Of a stretch of DNA of 64,000 bases, positions 1-8,837 are shown in pieces (within the stretch, counting starts at the first letter, position 1; every line of letters begins with the position of its first letter). Source of the DNA: Salinispora arenicola (lineage in GTDB: Bacteria; Actinomycetota; Actinomycetes; Mycobacteriales; Micromonosporaceae); NCBI RefSeq assembly GCF_006716065.1, contig NZ_VFOL01000001.1, forward strand, positions 3,038,001 through 3,102,000, given 5' to 3'. Both the position numbers and the translations under genes were made by a program. The notes below the pieces were generated by a model. It was given only the letters and a program-made list of their open reading frames with translations. It ran no database searches and was not told where the DNA came from.

Positions 1-22
1 CGTATACGAAGTTGCGTATACG
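1..22. repeat. Twin CGTATACG palindromes
   Basis: The self-complementary octamer CGTATACG occurs at 1-8 and 15-22, centred 14 bp apart. The pair lies about 110 bp upstream of the first element gene. It could be the operator of a GntR-type element repressor, but no regulator gene is visible to support that. Confidence 0.35.
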
Positions 23-131
23 TTGGTCTCGTCGGCGGGCAAGGTAGACGGCCAAGCTCCTGACGGATGCAGATCCCCCGAGCGATACCCCTACGGGTCG
101 ATGACACAGCCGAGGCTGAGGAGATCAAGAG

Positions 132-458
132 ATGCGGAACATTCCGGTGAATTTGGGTGGGTTCAAGTTGCGGGTGGTGGAGGAGCCGGCGCTGAAGGTG
201 GATCAGGAGGGGCGGGTGCAGACGGCGTATGGGACGGATGACCCGCTGTACACGGTGGCGGTATTCGCGAAGCCGGTGGCGACGGAGGACGGCTACCGGG
301 GCAAGGGTGAGGAGTTGAAGATCACCCTGTCCGCGAACCCGGGTGAGGTGGCCGAAGGCGACCTGGTGGAGCTGAGCGGGGCAACGGTGTCGCATTGGGA
401 GCGGGATGGCCGTTCGGGTCTGTCGTGGAAGGCGGCGAGTTTGAAGCCGGTTGGCTAG
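132..458 (+). CDS. Small conserved AICE protein, function unknown
   Basis: This 108-residue protein begins MRNIPVNLGG and is rich in short beta-strand-like stretches (LRVVEEP, YTVAVFAKP, LKITLSA, GDLVELSG). It resembles the small proteins that stand at the head of many actinomycete element gene clusters, where an OB-fold-like, DNA-associated role has been guessed but not shown. The start is supported by a GAGGAG ribosome site at 118-123, 8 nt before the ATG. The next element gene is 211 nt downstream, after a noticeably AT-richer stretch (about 570-660), so it is probably transcribed separately from those genes. No catalytic motif is visible. Confidence 0.6.
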   Translation: MRNIPVNLGGFKLRVVEEPALKVDQEGRVQTAYGTDDPLYTVAVFAKPVATEDGYRGKGEELKITLSANPGEVAEGDLVELSGATVSHWERDGRSGLSWKAASLKPVG

Positions 459-669
459 GAGCAAGAGGTTTTGGCCCTGCCCCTGTGTGGTGGGTTGCCC
501 GTTCGAGTCGGGTCAGGGCGCGTGGTCGAGGCCCTGTGGTCGGGCAGTCCCGGTCGCATTCTCGGTAGCTCGTCCTTTGATAATTCCACAGTGGATATCT
601 CCTTGCCTAAAACAGCCCTGTATTAGTGATTAGGAATCGTATTGTTGTGATTTTGGAAGGGAGGTTGTG

Positions 670-795
670 ATGTCGGATCTTGAGTTGATTCTGATTGGTT
701 TGCTGTTCCTGTCGGTGTTGGTGAATGTTGGTTTGCTGCGTCGTGAGGGTCGGCGGTGGCGTCGTGTGTGGCGTTTGACTGGCCGGGATTGGTAG
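670..795 (+). CDS. 41-residue single-pass membrane peptide
   Basis: ATG at 670 opens a 41-codon frame ending in TAG at 793-795. It is preceded by the strong ribosome site GAAGGGAGG at 656-664. Residues 4-22 are almost wholly hydrophobic (LELILIGLLFLSVLVNVGLL) and are followed by a basic, tryptophan-containing tail (RREGRRWRRVWRLTGRDW), the classic layout of a small N-out/C-in membrane peptide. It lies between AICE genes, and the region upstream (570-660) is AT-rich and likely contains their promoter. The role is unknown. Small membrane proteins encoded near transfer genes often affect plasmid spread or entry exclusion, which is only a guess here. Confidence 0.6.
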   Translation: MSDLELILIGLLFLSVLVNVGLLRREGRRWRRVWRLTGRDW

Positions 796-902
796 CTCTG
801 ACGCGGAAGGTTCTATCCATCCCTAAGGCCATTGTTGGTGGGGGTGGGTGGTGCCCGCCGCTCTTGGTTGGGTACGTGAGTTGTCGCGAAAGGGGAGTAG
901 GT

Positions 903-1178
903 ATGGATGTGGTTCCGGAGGCGTGGAAGGAGTTGACCGGGAGGTCTCGGTATGAGGCTTTGGTGGGGAACGCGCAGGGGTTGGCGATGCTGCTGGATGG
1001 GGTGTCGAGCCTGATCAAGGCGTGTGAGCCGCCGCCCGGGTCGTTGTATCAGTTTGCGGCGCGGGTGGAGGACCTGGAGGTGGCGCATAAGCAGACCGTG
1101 GAGACGTTGCGCACGTTTGTGGTGCGGGTGAAGTCGTTTGAGGCTGATTTGGTGTCGAAGCCGTGGAAGGTGTCCTGA
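903..1178 (+). CDS. Small AICE protein of unknown function (91 aa)
   Basis: The frame is open from 756, but the ATG at 903 has the ribosome site AAAGGGGAG at 889-897, so it is chosen. The 91-residue product is predicted mostly helical, with a likely amphipathic or coiled-coil half (residues about 48-85, FAARVEDLEVAHKQTVETL) and no signal peptide or membrane segment. Its stop overlaps the next start (TGATG at 1176-1180), so the two are translationally coupled. I do not recognise the family. Pairs of small helical proteins are common ahead of traB in actinomycete elements. Confidence 0.6.
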   Translation: MDVVPEAWKELTGRSRYEALVGNAQGLAMLLDGVSSLIKACEPPPGSLYQFAARVEDLEVAHKQTVETLRTFVVRVKSFEADLVSKPWKVS

Positions 1179-1414
1179 TGTCGTATCGGGTGTCGGACAC
1201 GTATGACGGTATTGATCAGGCGATGCGGTTGCTGCGCCGGTCGATGAAGGGCATGCCGCAACGCTACCGGTACATGAAGCAGTACGACGATTTGCGTCGG
1301 GCGGTCGCGGTGTTGGTGATCCTTTTGGAGGAGGCTGCGCCGTGGTTGGAGGAAACGGATAAGGCGAAGCAGGCTACGACGCGGGCGCGGAAAATGTTCG
1401 ACGCCGTCCGCTAA
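1178..1414 (+). CDS. Small AICE protein of unknown function (78 aa)
   Basis: An in-frame ATG exists at 1163, but the ATG at 1178 shares bases with the upstream stop codon (TGATG) and is the natural coupled start. The 78-residue product is basic, helical and soluble-looking, with the arginine-rich part RLLRRSMKGMPQRYRYMKQY at residues about 17-36. A rho-independent terminator follows at 1432-1472, so this is the last gene of the small-protein transcription unit. No family was recognised. The fact that it is coupled to the 91-residue protein suggests that the two act together. Confidence 0.6.
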   Translation: MSYRVSDTYDGIDQAMRLLRRSMKGMPQRYRYMKQYDDLRRAVAVLVILLEEAAPWLEETDKAKQATTRARKMFDAVR

Positions 1415-1431
1415 CAAAACAGTTCTTTGGT

Positions 1432-1472
1432 GGGGGTTCGGGTCGGTGGTGACTGATCCGGACCCCCCTTTT
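1432..1472 (+). terminator. Rho-independent terminator before traB
   Basis: A 13-base arm at 1432-1444 pairs, with two G-U wobbles, to 1455-1467 across a 10-nt loop. The stem is followed by TTTT at 1469-1472. It separates the small-gene unit from traB. Confidence 0.75.
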
Positions 1473-1507
1473 CGACTCCCAGAATCCGAATTTGGATGGT
1501 GTGATAA

Positions 1508-2863
1508 ATGGGTACGCAGCGTCGCAAGGGTTGGGAATGGCGTGTCGCCGGCTGGACGGTGCGGCACCCGGGGTTTGTGGCCATGCCGGCCGCCGCCGCC
1601 GCGAGTGTCGCCCAGTTCGGCCCGGCCACGGTCGGTGGTGCCGCTGCTGGTGTGCTGGCAGCAGGTGTCGGCTGGTACCGGGGACACCCCGAGTCGTGGG
1701 AGGCGGTGGTAGCTCCTCGGCTGCGGGCGGTACGCCGCAGGTGGCTGTCACGGGCGTATGTGGGGCCGGGGTGGAGTCGGGTGGTGGAGGCGTGTGGCCT
1801 GGTCACGGTCCACCGGGTCACCGGCGTGATCAATGTTCCGCGCATCATCCGGATCCGCTCGCACTCCCCGTCCACCGAAACCGTCTACGTCCGGATGCTG
1901 CTGGGTCAGACTCCGAAGCTGTGGGAGGAAGCCTCCGAAGCTCTGGCGGTGGCGTTACGGGCGGACCGGGTCGGGGTGGAGCGCGTCGGACCGCAGGTCA
2001 TCGCCCTGATCGTGCAACGTTCGGAGCCGTTCGATCAGGTGATCGTGCCGCCGGATCTTCCCGCTGATGCGGACGCGACCAGTCTGGGCCGGGTGTACCT
2101 GGGCGAAACCGAGTACGGCACCGACTGGCACGCGCCCCTGATCGGGGAGCACTGGCTCGTCTCCGGCGCCACCGGCTCCGGCAAAAACAGCGTCACCTGG
2201 ATGGCGCTTCGGGCATGTGCTCCGCTGATCCGAGACGGCCTGGTCCGCCTCCACGTGGTCAACCCCAAAGGCACCGAACTCAACGCGCTGAAGCCGGTCG
2301 CGTACCGGTACGCCGAAGCGGACAGCGACATCGTGGAGCTGCTGTCCGGCTACTGGGAGATCATGCAGGACCGCAAGCGCACCTTGGCGGAGCAGGGCCG
2401 CAGAACCTTCGACATGTCCCGCCACACACCCCTCGACTTGCTGCTCGTCGACGAGCTGGGTGCGGTCACCGGCTACGGAGACCGATCACTAACTCGGGGT
2501 GCTCAGGCGGTGCTGCCGCTGATCCTGTCCCAGGCCCGCGCACTCGGCGGCACCGTAATCGGCGCGTTGCAGGAGCCGACCAAGGACGTGATTCCGCAGC
2601 GGGATTTGTTCAGTTTGCGGGTGTGTCTGCGGTCCACCTCCGCCGGGCATCCCGACATGGTCCTCGGTGAGGACATGCGCCGCCGGGGCGCTCTGGCCGA
2701 CGAGATCCCCAACGAAGAGTCCTCGGCGGGTATCGGCTTCGTCGTCAAACAGCGTTCCCGGACTCCGATGCGGGTGCGGGCGGCGTACTGCGATGACACC
2801 GATATCGCTGATCTCGTCCGTCTCGCCGGGTGGCCGCACACCGAACTCGCCACCACCGGGTGA
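1508..2863 (+). CDS. traB: TraB/FtsK-SpoIIIE-like DNA translocase of the AICE
   Basis: This 451-residue protein is the likely transfer motor of the element. It has an N-terminal hydrophobic stretch (residues about 19-55), then an FtsK/SpoIIIE ATPase core with Walker A GATGSGKNS at about 220-228 and Walker B LLLVDELGA at about 310-318. Proteins of this family form membrane hexamers that pump double-stranded plasmid DNA into the recipient and recognise short repeats through a C-terminal winged helix; the C-terminal part here (from about 380) would hold that function. The length is normal for AICE members. A GGATGG ribosome site precedes the ATG. The stop overlaps the next gene (GTGA at 2860-2863), which indicates coupled translation with the spread protein. 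Confidence 0.88.
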   Translation: MGTQRRKGWEWRVAGWTVRHPGFVAMPAAAAASVAQFGPATVGGAAAGVLAAGVGWYRGHPESWEAVVAPRLRAVRRRWLSRAYVGPGWSRVVEACGLVTVHRVTGVINVPRIIRIRSHSPSTETVYVRMLLGQTPKLWEEASEALAVALRADRVGVERVGPQVIALIVQRSEPFDQVIVPPDLPADADATSLGRVYLGETEYGTDWHAPLIGEHWLVSGATGSGKNSVTWMALRACAPLIRDGLVRLHVVNPKGTELNALKPVAYRYAEADSDIVELLSGYWEIMQDRKRTLAEQGRRTFDMSRHTPLDLLLVDELGAVTGYGDRSLTRGAQAVLPLILSQARALGGTVIGALQEPTKDVIPQRDLFSLRVCLRSTSAGHPDMVLGEDMRRRGALADEIPNEESSAGIGFVVKQRSRTPMRVRAAYCDDTDIADLVRLAGWPHTELATTG

Positions 2864-3756
2864 ACGCCATGGACGACCACGACCACGACGACGACGCCGA
2901 TGGGCGTCGGGTGAAGCAGCCCCGCCAGGTGCGCAGGCTCAGCAAACGCCTCGACGTCGCCCGTCAGCTCCACGACCTAGAGCAGGACTCCGCCTTGGAC
3001 ATCGTGGACATCGAACGGCTACGGGTCAGCGTGACCCGCTGCCTGTGGCTGTTCCTCGCGATCGGGTCAGCGTTCACCACCACCGGAGTGCAGGACTTCC
3101 TCGCCGGGCACCTCACCCCCACCGACCCCGTCTGGTGGGGATGCTGGGGAGTCGAGCCCTGCCTCGTCGGCATCCTCATCACCATCCTGCGGTGGGAAGC
3201 CGCGATGATCGCCCGAGACATCCCCATCAACTCCAAGGCGGTCGACTGGCTCAAACGCTTCCTCCTCACCTCCACCCTGATCATGAACGTCGTACCCGCA
3301 CTATGGCCCAGAGAAGGCGAGATCAGCGCGGGCATGCTCGCCGCGCACATCATGGTCCCGATCCTCGTGTTCTTCCTCGCCGAAGTCATGCCCATCGTGC
3401 AAGCACGCTGCACCCAAGCCCGCCGCGCCATCACCCTCCCCACCCCGAAACACCCGGCACCCGCACCCGCACCCGTTCCAGCGCCGGCTCCAATCAGCAT
3501 GCCGGCCCCCGTGATGGAACCCCCTGCTCCGGCTCCGGCTCCGGTTAGCAGCCTCGCTGAGGTGAGCTCGCCGGTGTCTCTGGACGGACTGGGCATCCCG
3601 ACCGGGGTACAAACTCAGATCCGCCGTCTCATCACCGACCTGGACCGGCCAGTTACCGCCGCCGATGTTCAGCAGGCCACCCGACTACCGCTACCTCTCG
3701 CGGCCCGGGTCGCTGACCGGCTCACCCCCGCCGGCATGAACGGGCACGCCCACTAA
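2860..3756 (+). CDS. SpdB-like multi-pass membrane protein (DUF2637 type)
   Basis: About 298 residues from GTG 2860, which overlaps the traB stop; ATG 2869 is the main alternative and ATG 2830 would lie inside traB. The N-terminus is highly acidic (DDHDHDDDADG). Four hydrophobic segments follow (around LWLFLAIGSAF, VEPCLVGILITIL, LLTSTLIMNVVPAL and HIMVPILVFFLAEV), a layout like DUF2637 proteins of actinomycete plasmids. A proline/alanine linker then leads to a C-terminal helical, possibly DNA-binding segment (IPTGVQTQIRRL to the end). Such proteins spread plasmids between hyphal compartments after TraB-driven entry. The coupling to traB supports this role. Family assignment is from the membrane pattern, not a search. 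Confidence 0.7.
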   Translation: MNAMDDHDHDDDADGRRVKQPRQVRRLSKRLDVARQLHDLEQDSALDIVDIERLRVSVTRCLWLFLAIGSAFTTTGVQDFLAGHLTPTDPVWWGCWGVEPCLVGILITILRWEAAMIARDIPINSKAVDWLKRFLLTSTLIMNVVPALWPREGEISAGMLAAHIMVPILVFFLAEVMPIVQARCTQARRAITLPTPKHPAPAPAPVPAPAPISMPAPVMEPPAPAPAPVSSLAEVSSPVSLDGLGIPTGVQTQIRRLITDLDRPVTAADVQQATRLPLPLAARVADRLTPAGMNGHAH

Positions 3757-3788
3757 CCCCGGGCATCCCCGCCGGTACTCGTCTTTCT

Positions 3789-3832
3789 GGTCTGCCGCGC
3801 CCCACCAAACCCTGCCTGGGGCGCGGCAGACC
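3789..3832. terminator. Strong hairpin between spread gene and GGDEF gene
   Basis: A perfect 15-bp stem (3789-3803 with 3818-3832) encloses a 14-nt loop. There is no T-run, but the stem is long and GC-rich, as is usual for actinobacterial terminators. It likely ends the traB transcription unit, leaving the GGDEF-to-int genes with their own promoter. Confidence 0.65.
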
Positions 3833-3887
3833 CCGCGCAGCCTCCTCGAACCGTTGATCCAGCCTGCCCGGAAGTGGAGACACCATC

Positions 3888-4568
3888 ATGTTTCATCCAC
3901 TGCTCGACCTACCCGCCGCTCTCGCTGCCGGTCTGCTCCTGGCCGCCGCTGTCGCCCTGGCCTCCCGGCACCGGTTGCGGACCCTGCGCCACGAACTCGC
4001 CGCGCTGCGCCGCGCCGCCCTGCTCGATCCGCTGACCGGCCTCGCGAACCGCGCCGGACTCACCCAGGCATGGACACACCTCGCCCCCACCAAGCCGCAT
4101 GTGGCCGTGATCGACCTTGACGGCTTCAAACCCATCAACGACACCCACGGCCACGCTGCCGGCGACATCCTGCTCACCACCATCGCCCACCGCCTCCACA
4201 CGATCAACGGCGTAGCAGCCCGTCTCGGCGGAGACGAATTCGCCGCCCTCATCAGCCACCCCAACCCCACCACCGTCGCCACCCGCCTCGCCCGCACGAT
4301 CGCTGCCCCTGTCCGACTGCCGAACGGGGCCACGGTCCGTGTCACCGCGAGCATCGGCCTCGCCCCCACCACTGCTGGTGACCTACCCGCCGCCCTCGCC
4401 GCCGCTGACGCCGCCATGCTCCGCGCCAAAACCAGCAAAACCGGCCCCGCCCTCTACGACCCCGCCCGCGACGACCACACCACCGCCGATCTTCGGCCGG
4501 GCGTGCGGACCCGAGACCTCCCCACCCCTAACCCCTGGGGCCTACCCGTACCGGAGGCCATCACATGA
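3888..4568 (+). CDS. Membrane-anchored GGDEF diguanylate cyclase on the AICE
   Basis: The 226-residue product has one N-terminal membrane segment (residues about 8-26) and then a GGDEF domain. The signature LDPLTGLANR starts it, the metal-binding DLDGFKPIND follows, and the active-site loop RLGGDEF is intact at residues 112-118, so synthesis of cyclic di-GMP from GTP is expected. The product-inhibition site (RxxD, five residues before GGDEF) is missing: the corresponding residues are T and G. The cyclase may therefore not be feedback-limited. ATG 3888 is preceded by GTGGAGA. The stop overlaps the next start (ATGA at 4565-4568), placing it in one operon with the replication gene. Confidence 0.88.
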   Translation: MFHPLLDLPAALAAGLLLAAAVALASRHRLRTLRHELAALRRAALLDPLTGLANRAGLTQAWTHLAPTKPHVAVIDLDGFKPINDTHGHAAGDILLTTIAHRLHTINGVAARLGGDEFAALISHPNPTTVATRLARTIAAPVRLPNGATVRVTASIGLAPTTAGDLPAALAAADAAMLRAKTSKTGPALYDPARDDHTTADLRPGVRTRDLPTPNPWGLPVPEAIT

Positions 4569-4873
4569 ACACCCGAACCACCCGCCGCACCACCGGTCAC
4601 ACCGACTGGTGCGGCCGTGACCACCGCTGCAACCTCGGCGAACACCGCTCCGACGACATCGTGGTGGACCTCCCCGCCCGTGCCCGCGCTGTCCTCGTCC
4701 GCGTCCGCACCGCCACCGGCCGCGACCACGCCGACATCCGCGTCCGGGTCGCCCTCGCCCCCACCGAGCCTGCGGCTCGCCGTCAGCTTGCCGGACTGCT
4801 CGGCGACCTGAGGCACACCGTCACCCGCGCCGCCATCGCCACCCACCCCCACCCACGAAGCAACCTGCGATGA
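4565..4873 (+). CDS. Small AICE protein, possibly DUF6907-like
   Basis: This 102-residue protein starts in an ATGA overlap with the cyclase gene and ends in an ATGA overlap with the next one. Near the N-terminus it has a cysteine/histidine cluster (HTDWCGRDHRC then H) that could bind a metal, followed by a strand-rich middle (DIVVDLP, VLVRVRT, IRVRVALAP) and a C-terminal helix. The pattern WC-x3-H and a later leucine-rich helix is like DUF6907 proteins of actinomycetes, but this is a weak, by-eye match. It sits in the predicted cyclase-rep-xis-int operon. Function unknown. Confidence 0.55.
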   Translation: MNTRTTRRTTGHTDWCGRDHRCNLGEHRSDDIVVDLPARARAVLVRVRTATGRDHADIRVRVALAPTEPAARRQLAGLLGDLRHTVTRAAIATHPHPRSNLR

Positions 4874-5066
4874 AGCGCCCTACCCATCCCGCCGCCGCCG
4901 TTCGCGCCGCCCGCCCCGGGCATGTCAGGTGCGCGGCCGGCTGCGGCTGGCCCCTCGACCCCGCCGCCCGCACCGGATGCGACGGCAACCCGGCTGCTTT
5001 CGACCGCCATCCCGGCTGCGAACCCCCCACCACCAGACGGTCCCGCCGGCATCTTCGGAGCGTCCC

Positions 5067-5070
<4 letters not shown>
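4870..5070 (+). CDS. Small cysteine-containing AICE protein (66 aa)
   Basis: The start and stop both overlap neighbours by ATGA (4870-4873 and 5067-5070), which is the main evidence that this 66-codon frame is translated. The product is basic and has four cysteines (C21, C25, C37 and C50: VRCAAGCGWPLDP, TGCDGN, HPGCEP), which could form a small zinc-binding fold. It lies directly before the replication initiator gene and may serve as a leader or accessory for it. I recognise no family. Confidence 0.5.
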
Positions 5071-6412
<1,342 letters not shown>

Positions 6413-6416
<4 letters not shown>

Positions 6417-6589
6417 GTTCCCCTCTTTGATCGGTTGAAGAGGTCTCGGCGTTTCTCCGGGTTCCGGTCGAGACGCTGTACCAGTGGCGCAAGCGAAAGT
6501 ACGGGCCGGAAGCTGGCCGTGTTGGTCGCCATCTGCGCTATGACCCAGACGACGTGCATGCCTGGTTTCAGAACCAGAAAGCGGCGTAA
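6413..6589 (+). pseudogene. xis: Excisionase (xis) interrupted by in-frame TGA at codon 6
   Basis: A GTG at 6413 overlaps the rep stop and has an excellent ribosome site at 6401-6410. The frame reads V-S-S-P-L and then TGA at 6428-6430, followed without break by SVEEVSAFLRVPVETLYQWR and on to GRVGRHLRYDPDDVHAWFQ, ending in TAA at 6587-6589. The continuation is a textbook small winged-helix (MerR-like) excisionase of AICEs, which usually reads M...LLTVEEVA; the stop replaces the residue expected just before SVEEV. No in-frame ATG, GTG or TTG lies between the TGA and the helix-turn-helix. Either the gene is dead, the stop is read through, or the base is a sequencing error. Confidence 0.75.
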
Positions 6590-6591
6590 CC

Positions 6592-7815
6592 ATGGCCCAT
6601 GTTGAAGATCGCTGGTACGACACGATTCGCCATCCGGGCGGGCGTACTGAACGCGTCAAATCGGAACTGTTTGGTAAAGGGCTGCGTTATCGTGTCCGCT
6701 ATATCGCACCGGATGGCCGGGAGCGATCAAAGTCGTTCCCCGACCGGGGCAAGCGTGATGCCGATGCATTCCTTGTCTCAGTCGAGTCAGACAAGCTCCG
6801 AGGTTCCTACATCGATCCATCTGCGGGCCGGATTACCTTTCGCGAGTACGCGGAAGAGTGGCTGCGTACCCGGGCGTTCGATGAGTCGACCCGTGAGTCG
6901 ACGGAGTATAGGGTGCGCAAGCACCTGATGCCGTTCTTTGGTGATCGGCAACTTTCCTCGATCAAGCCCGGTCAAGTCCGTGAGTGGGATCGAAGTATGG
7001 TCGGCAAGCTCGCCCTGGCGACCCGCGCCGTGGTGTTCGCGCACTTGCGTACGATTCTCGCTGCTGCTGTGGATGACGAGCGGATCGCCAAAAACCCGTG
7101 CTCGGCCCGGTCAGTGACCCCGCCTCGCCCGCCGGAGCGCAAGGTCGTGCCGTGGAAGGTCAGCACCGTTTCCGGCATTCGGGCCGCGTTGCCTCGCCGG
7201 TATCGTCCGGCCGCTGACCTTGGAGCGGGTTGCGGCATGCGGCAGGGTGAGATCTTTGGTTTGGGCGTGGATGACCTTGACCTTGATTCGGGCTGGGTCC
7301 ATGTGGTTCGGCAGCTCAAGCTCGTGCGGTCGCGTCTGGTCTTTGGGCTACCGAAGAACGATCGGGACCGGCGTATCCCGTTGCCTGTGACGGTGGTGGA
7401 CGCTCTGCGGGAGCACCTCGCCTGGTGCAAGCCAGTAGAACTCACCCTGCCGTGGGAGGACCCATTCAGCGACGAACGGGTCACTGTGCCACTCGTGTTG
7501 ACCACTCCGCGTAAGGGTGCGATCAATCGAGGCACTTTCGATGCCAAGGCTTGGAAGCCTGCGGTGACTGCCGTAGGGCTCGTGCCGACCAGGGCGACGG
7601 GCATGCACGCGCTACGCCACTTCTATGCCTCGGCCTTGCTCGATGCGGGGGAGAGCATCAAGGCGTTGGCGGCGTACCTCGGCCACGCTGACCCCGGCTT
7701 CACGCTTCGGGTCTACACGCACCTCATGCCGACGAGTGAGGAGCGCACCCGCCGGGCGATTGATGACCTGTTCGAGGACACCCGCGTCGGTCCTGACGGC
7801 CTGACGACGGCCTGA
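6592..7815 (+). CDS. int: Tyrosine recombinase (AICE integrase)
   Basis: The 407-residue protein has the expected three parts: an N-terminal AP2-like arm-binding region (YRVRYIAPDGRERSKSF), a SAM-like core-binding domain (from about 80, TFREYAEEWLRTR) and a C-terminal catalytic domain. The catalytic residues are visible: R217 (GCGMRQGE), H339 and R342 (HALRHF), H365 (LGHAD) and nucleophile Y375 (VYTHL). It would integrate the element by site-specific recombination and, with an excisionase, excise it. ATG 6592 lies 2 nt after the xis frame. Codon use is less extreme in GC than in the flanking chromosome. Everything needed for integration looks intact. Confidence 0.92.
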   Translation: MAHVEDRWYDTIRHPGGRTERVKSELFGKGLRYRVRYIAPDGRERSKSFPDRGKRDADAFLVSVESDKLRGSYIDPSAGRITFREYAEEWLRTRAFDESTRESTEYRVRKHLMPFFGDRQLSSIKPGQVREWDRSMVGKLALATRAVVFAHLRTILAAAVDDERIAKNPCSARSVTPPRPPERKVVPWKVSTVSGIRAALPRRYRPAADLGAGCGMRQGEIFGLGVDDLDLDSGWVHVVRQLKLVRSRLVFGLPKNDRDRRIPLPVTVVDALREHLAWCKPVELTLPWEDPFSDERVTVPLVLTTPRKGAINRGTFDAKAWKPAVTAVGLVPTRATGMHALRHFYASALLDAGESIKALAAYLGHADPGFTLRVYTHLMPTSEERTRRAIDDLFEDTRVGPDGLTTA

Positions 7816-8167
7816 GCGTGGTTAGGGCAAGCGTTCGCGCAGGTCAGGGTGCGTTTCAAGGGGAGAATCCGGCGTACAGGTCGACTCGTCCGTCGCCCAC
7901 CAGCCCAGAGCCGTGATCAAGGTTCTGATCTGGTTACATGTCCGGGCGTCGATAGTCTGCCTTGGTCGACTTTGGTTGACGGTTGACTCCCTGGGGACGC
8001 TCTTGCGCCCTAGCGACGCCCTGATCTTGGTGGGATCTCATGCGAGCGGGCCTGGAAACTCGCGCTGACCGTTGGTCCGTCGATACGCGAAGTCCGCTGG
8101 TCGGGTACCAAATTGACGGTGGATGGCACCGGGATGGGTGAACATCTCGGAGGATACGGTTGTCGTC
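7816..8167. other. Gene-free region after integrase; possible attachment / arm-site region
   Basis: No gene is visible. The heptamer GGTYGAC occurs in direct orientation at 7879, 7964, 7974 and 7981, and such short direct repeats next to int are typical of integrase arm-type sites. No tRNA 3' end and no long direct repeat were seen, so the attachment core was not located. A GGAGG ribosome site for the following methyltransferase gene lies at about 8150-8154. Confidence 0.35.
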
Positions 8168-8773
8168 ATGGCGAAGCCGACCCGATGGGTGACCGACACC
8201 GGCCCTGAGCACTCCCAGTGGTACATCGACCGATTCCGTCGGTTAGCCGCGGAAGGAGCAGACCTCGCCGGGGAAGCCCGGCTGGTTGACGCCCTGGTGC
8301 CGCCCGGCTCCCGGATTCTCGATGCCGGCTGCGGCACAGGTCGGGTCGGGGCCGCGCTGGCTGCGCGGGGCCACACGGTGGTCGGCGTTGATGCCGATCC
8401 TGTCCTGGTCGAAGCGGCGGGGGCCACCTATCCCGGCCCCCGCTGGCTCGTCGGTGACCTGGCTGAACTGGACCTGGCCGCCGCCGGAGAGCCGGAGCCG
8501 TTCGACGTCGCTGTGATCGCCGGTAACGTGATGACTTTCGTCGCTCCGGGTACCGAGGCGGATGTACTCCGCCGGGTTGCGGCGCACCTGCGTCCCGACG
8601 GCCTGGTGGCGGTCGGATTCGGTACCGACCGCGGGTACCAGCTGTCGGCGTTCGACGACGACACGGCCGTCGCCGGGCTGCACCTCGAGCACCGCTTCGC
8701 CACCTGGGATCTGCGCCCGTGGCGAAAGGAGAGCGATTTCGCGGTTAGCCTGCTCCGCCGCCCCGCTGACTGA
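8168..8773 (+). CDS. Class I SAM-dependent methyltransferase
   Basis: The 201-residue product from ATG 8168 begins MAKPTRWVTDTGPEHSQWY and contains the SAM-binding motif ILDAGCGTGRVG at residues about 49-60, the acidic strand end VVGVDADP and the later blocks FDVAVIAGNVMTF and RPDGLVAVGF. This is the standard seven-strand methyltransferase fold of the type 11/25 families. The substrate cannot be read from the sequence. An ORF extension to 8123 exists but lacks a ribosome site; GGAGG lies 13 nt before ATG 8168. The gene stands alone just beyond the mobile element, followed by a terminator, so it is the first chromosomal gene or the last passenger. Confidence 0.82.
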   Translation: MAKPTRWVTDTGPEHSQWYIDRFRRLAAEGADLAGEARLVDALVPPGSRILDAGCGTGRVGAALAARGHTVVGVDADPVLVEAAGATYPGPRWLVGDLAELDLAAAGEPEPFDVAVIAGNVMTFVAPGTEADVLRRVAAHLRPDGLVAVGFGTDRGYQLSAFDDDTAVAGLHLEHRFATWDLRPWRKESDFAVSLLRRPAD

Positions 8774-8809
8774 GCACCCAGCACCATTACACGTTGATGC
8801 TGCCGGAGT

Positions 8810-8837
8810 GGGATCAGGAGTCATTAACCCTGATCCC
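8810..8837. terminator. Hairpin after methyltransferase gene
   Basis: A perfect 9-bp stem GGGATCAGG / CCTGATCCC (8810-8818 with 8829-8837) encloses an AT-rich 10-nt loop, 37 nt after the methyltransferase stop. Confidence 0.6.

Noticed and set aside
603..630. Sigma-70-like promoter in the AT-rich region before the small membrane peptide
   Set aside because: TTGCCT is present, but no convincing -10 hexamer lies at 16-18 nt spacing, so only an AT-rich region is noted.
7816..8100. tRNA or tRNA 3' fragment as attachment site
   Set aside because: No T-loop-like GGTTCRA sequence with matching stem was found on either strand.
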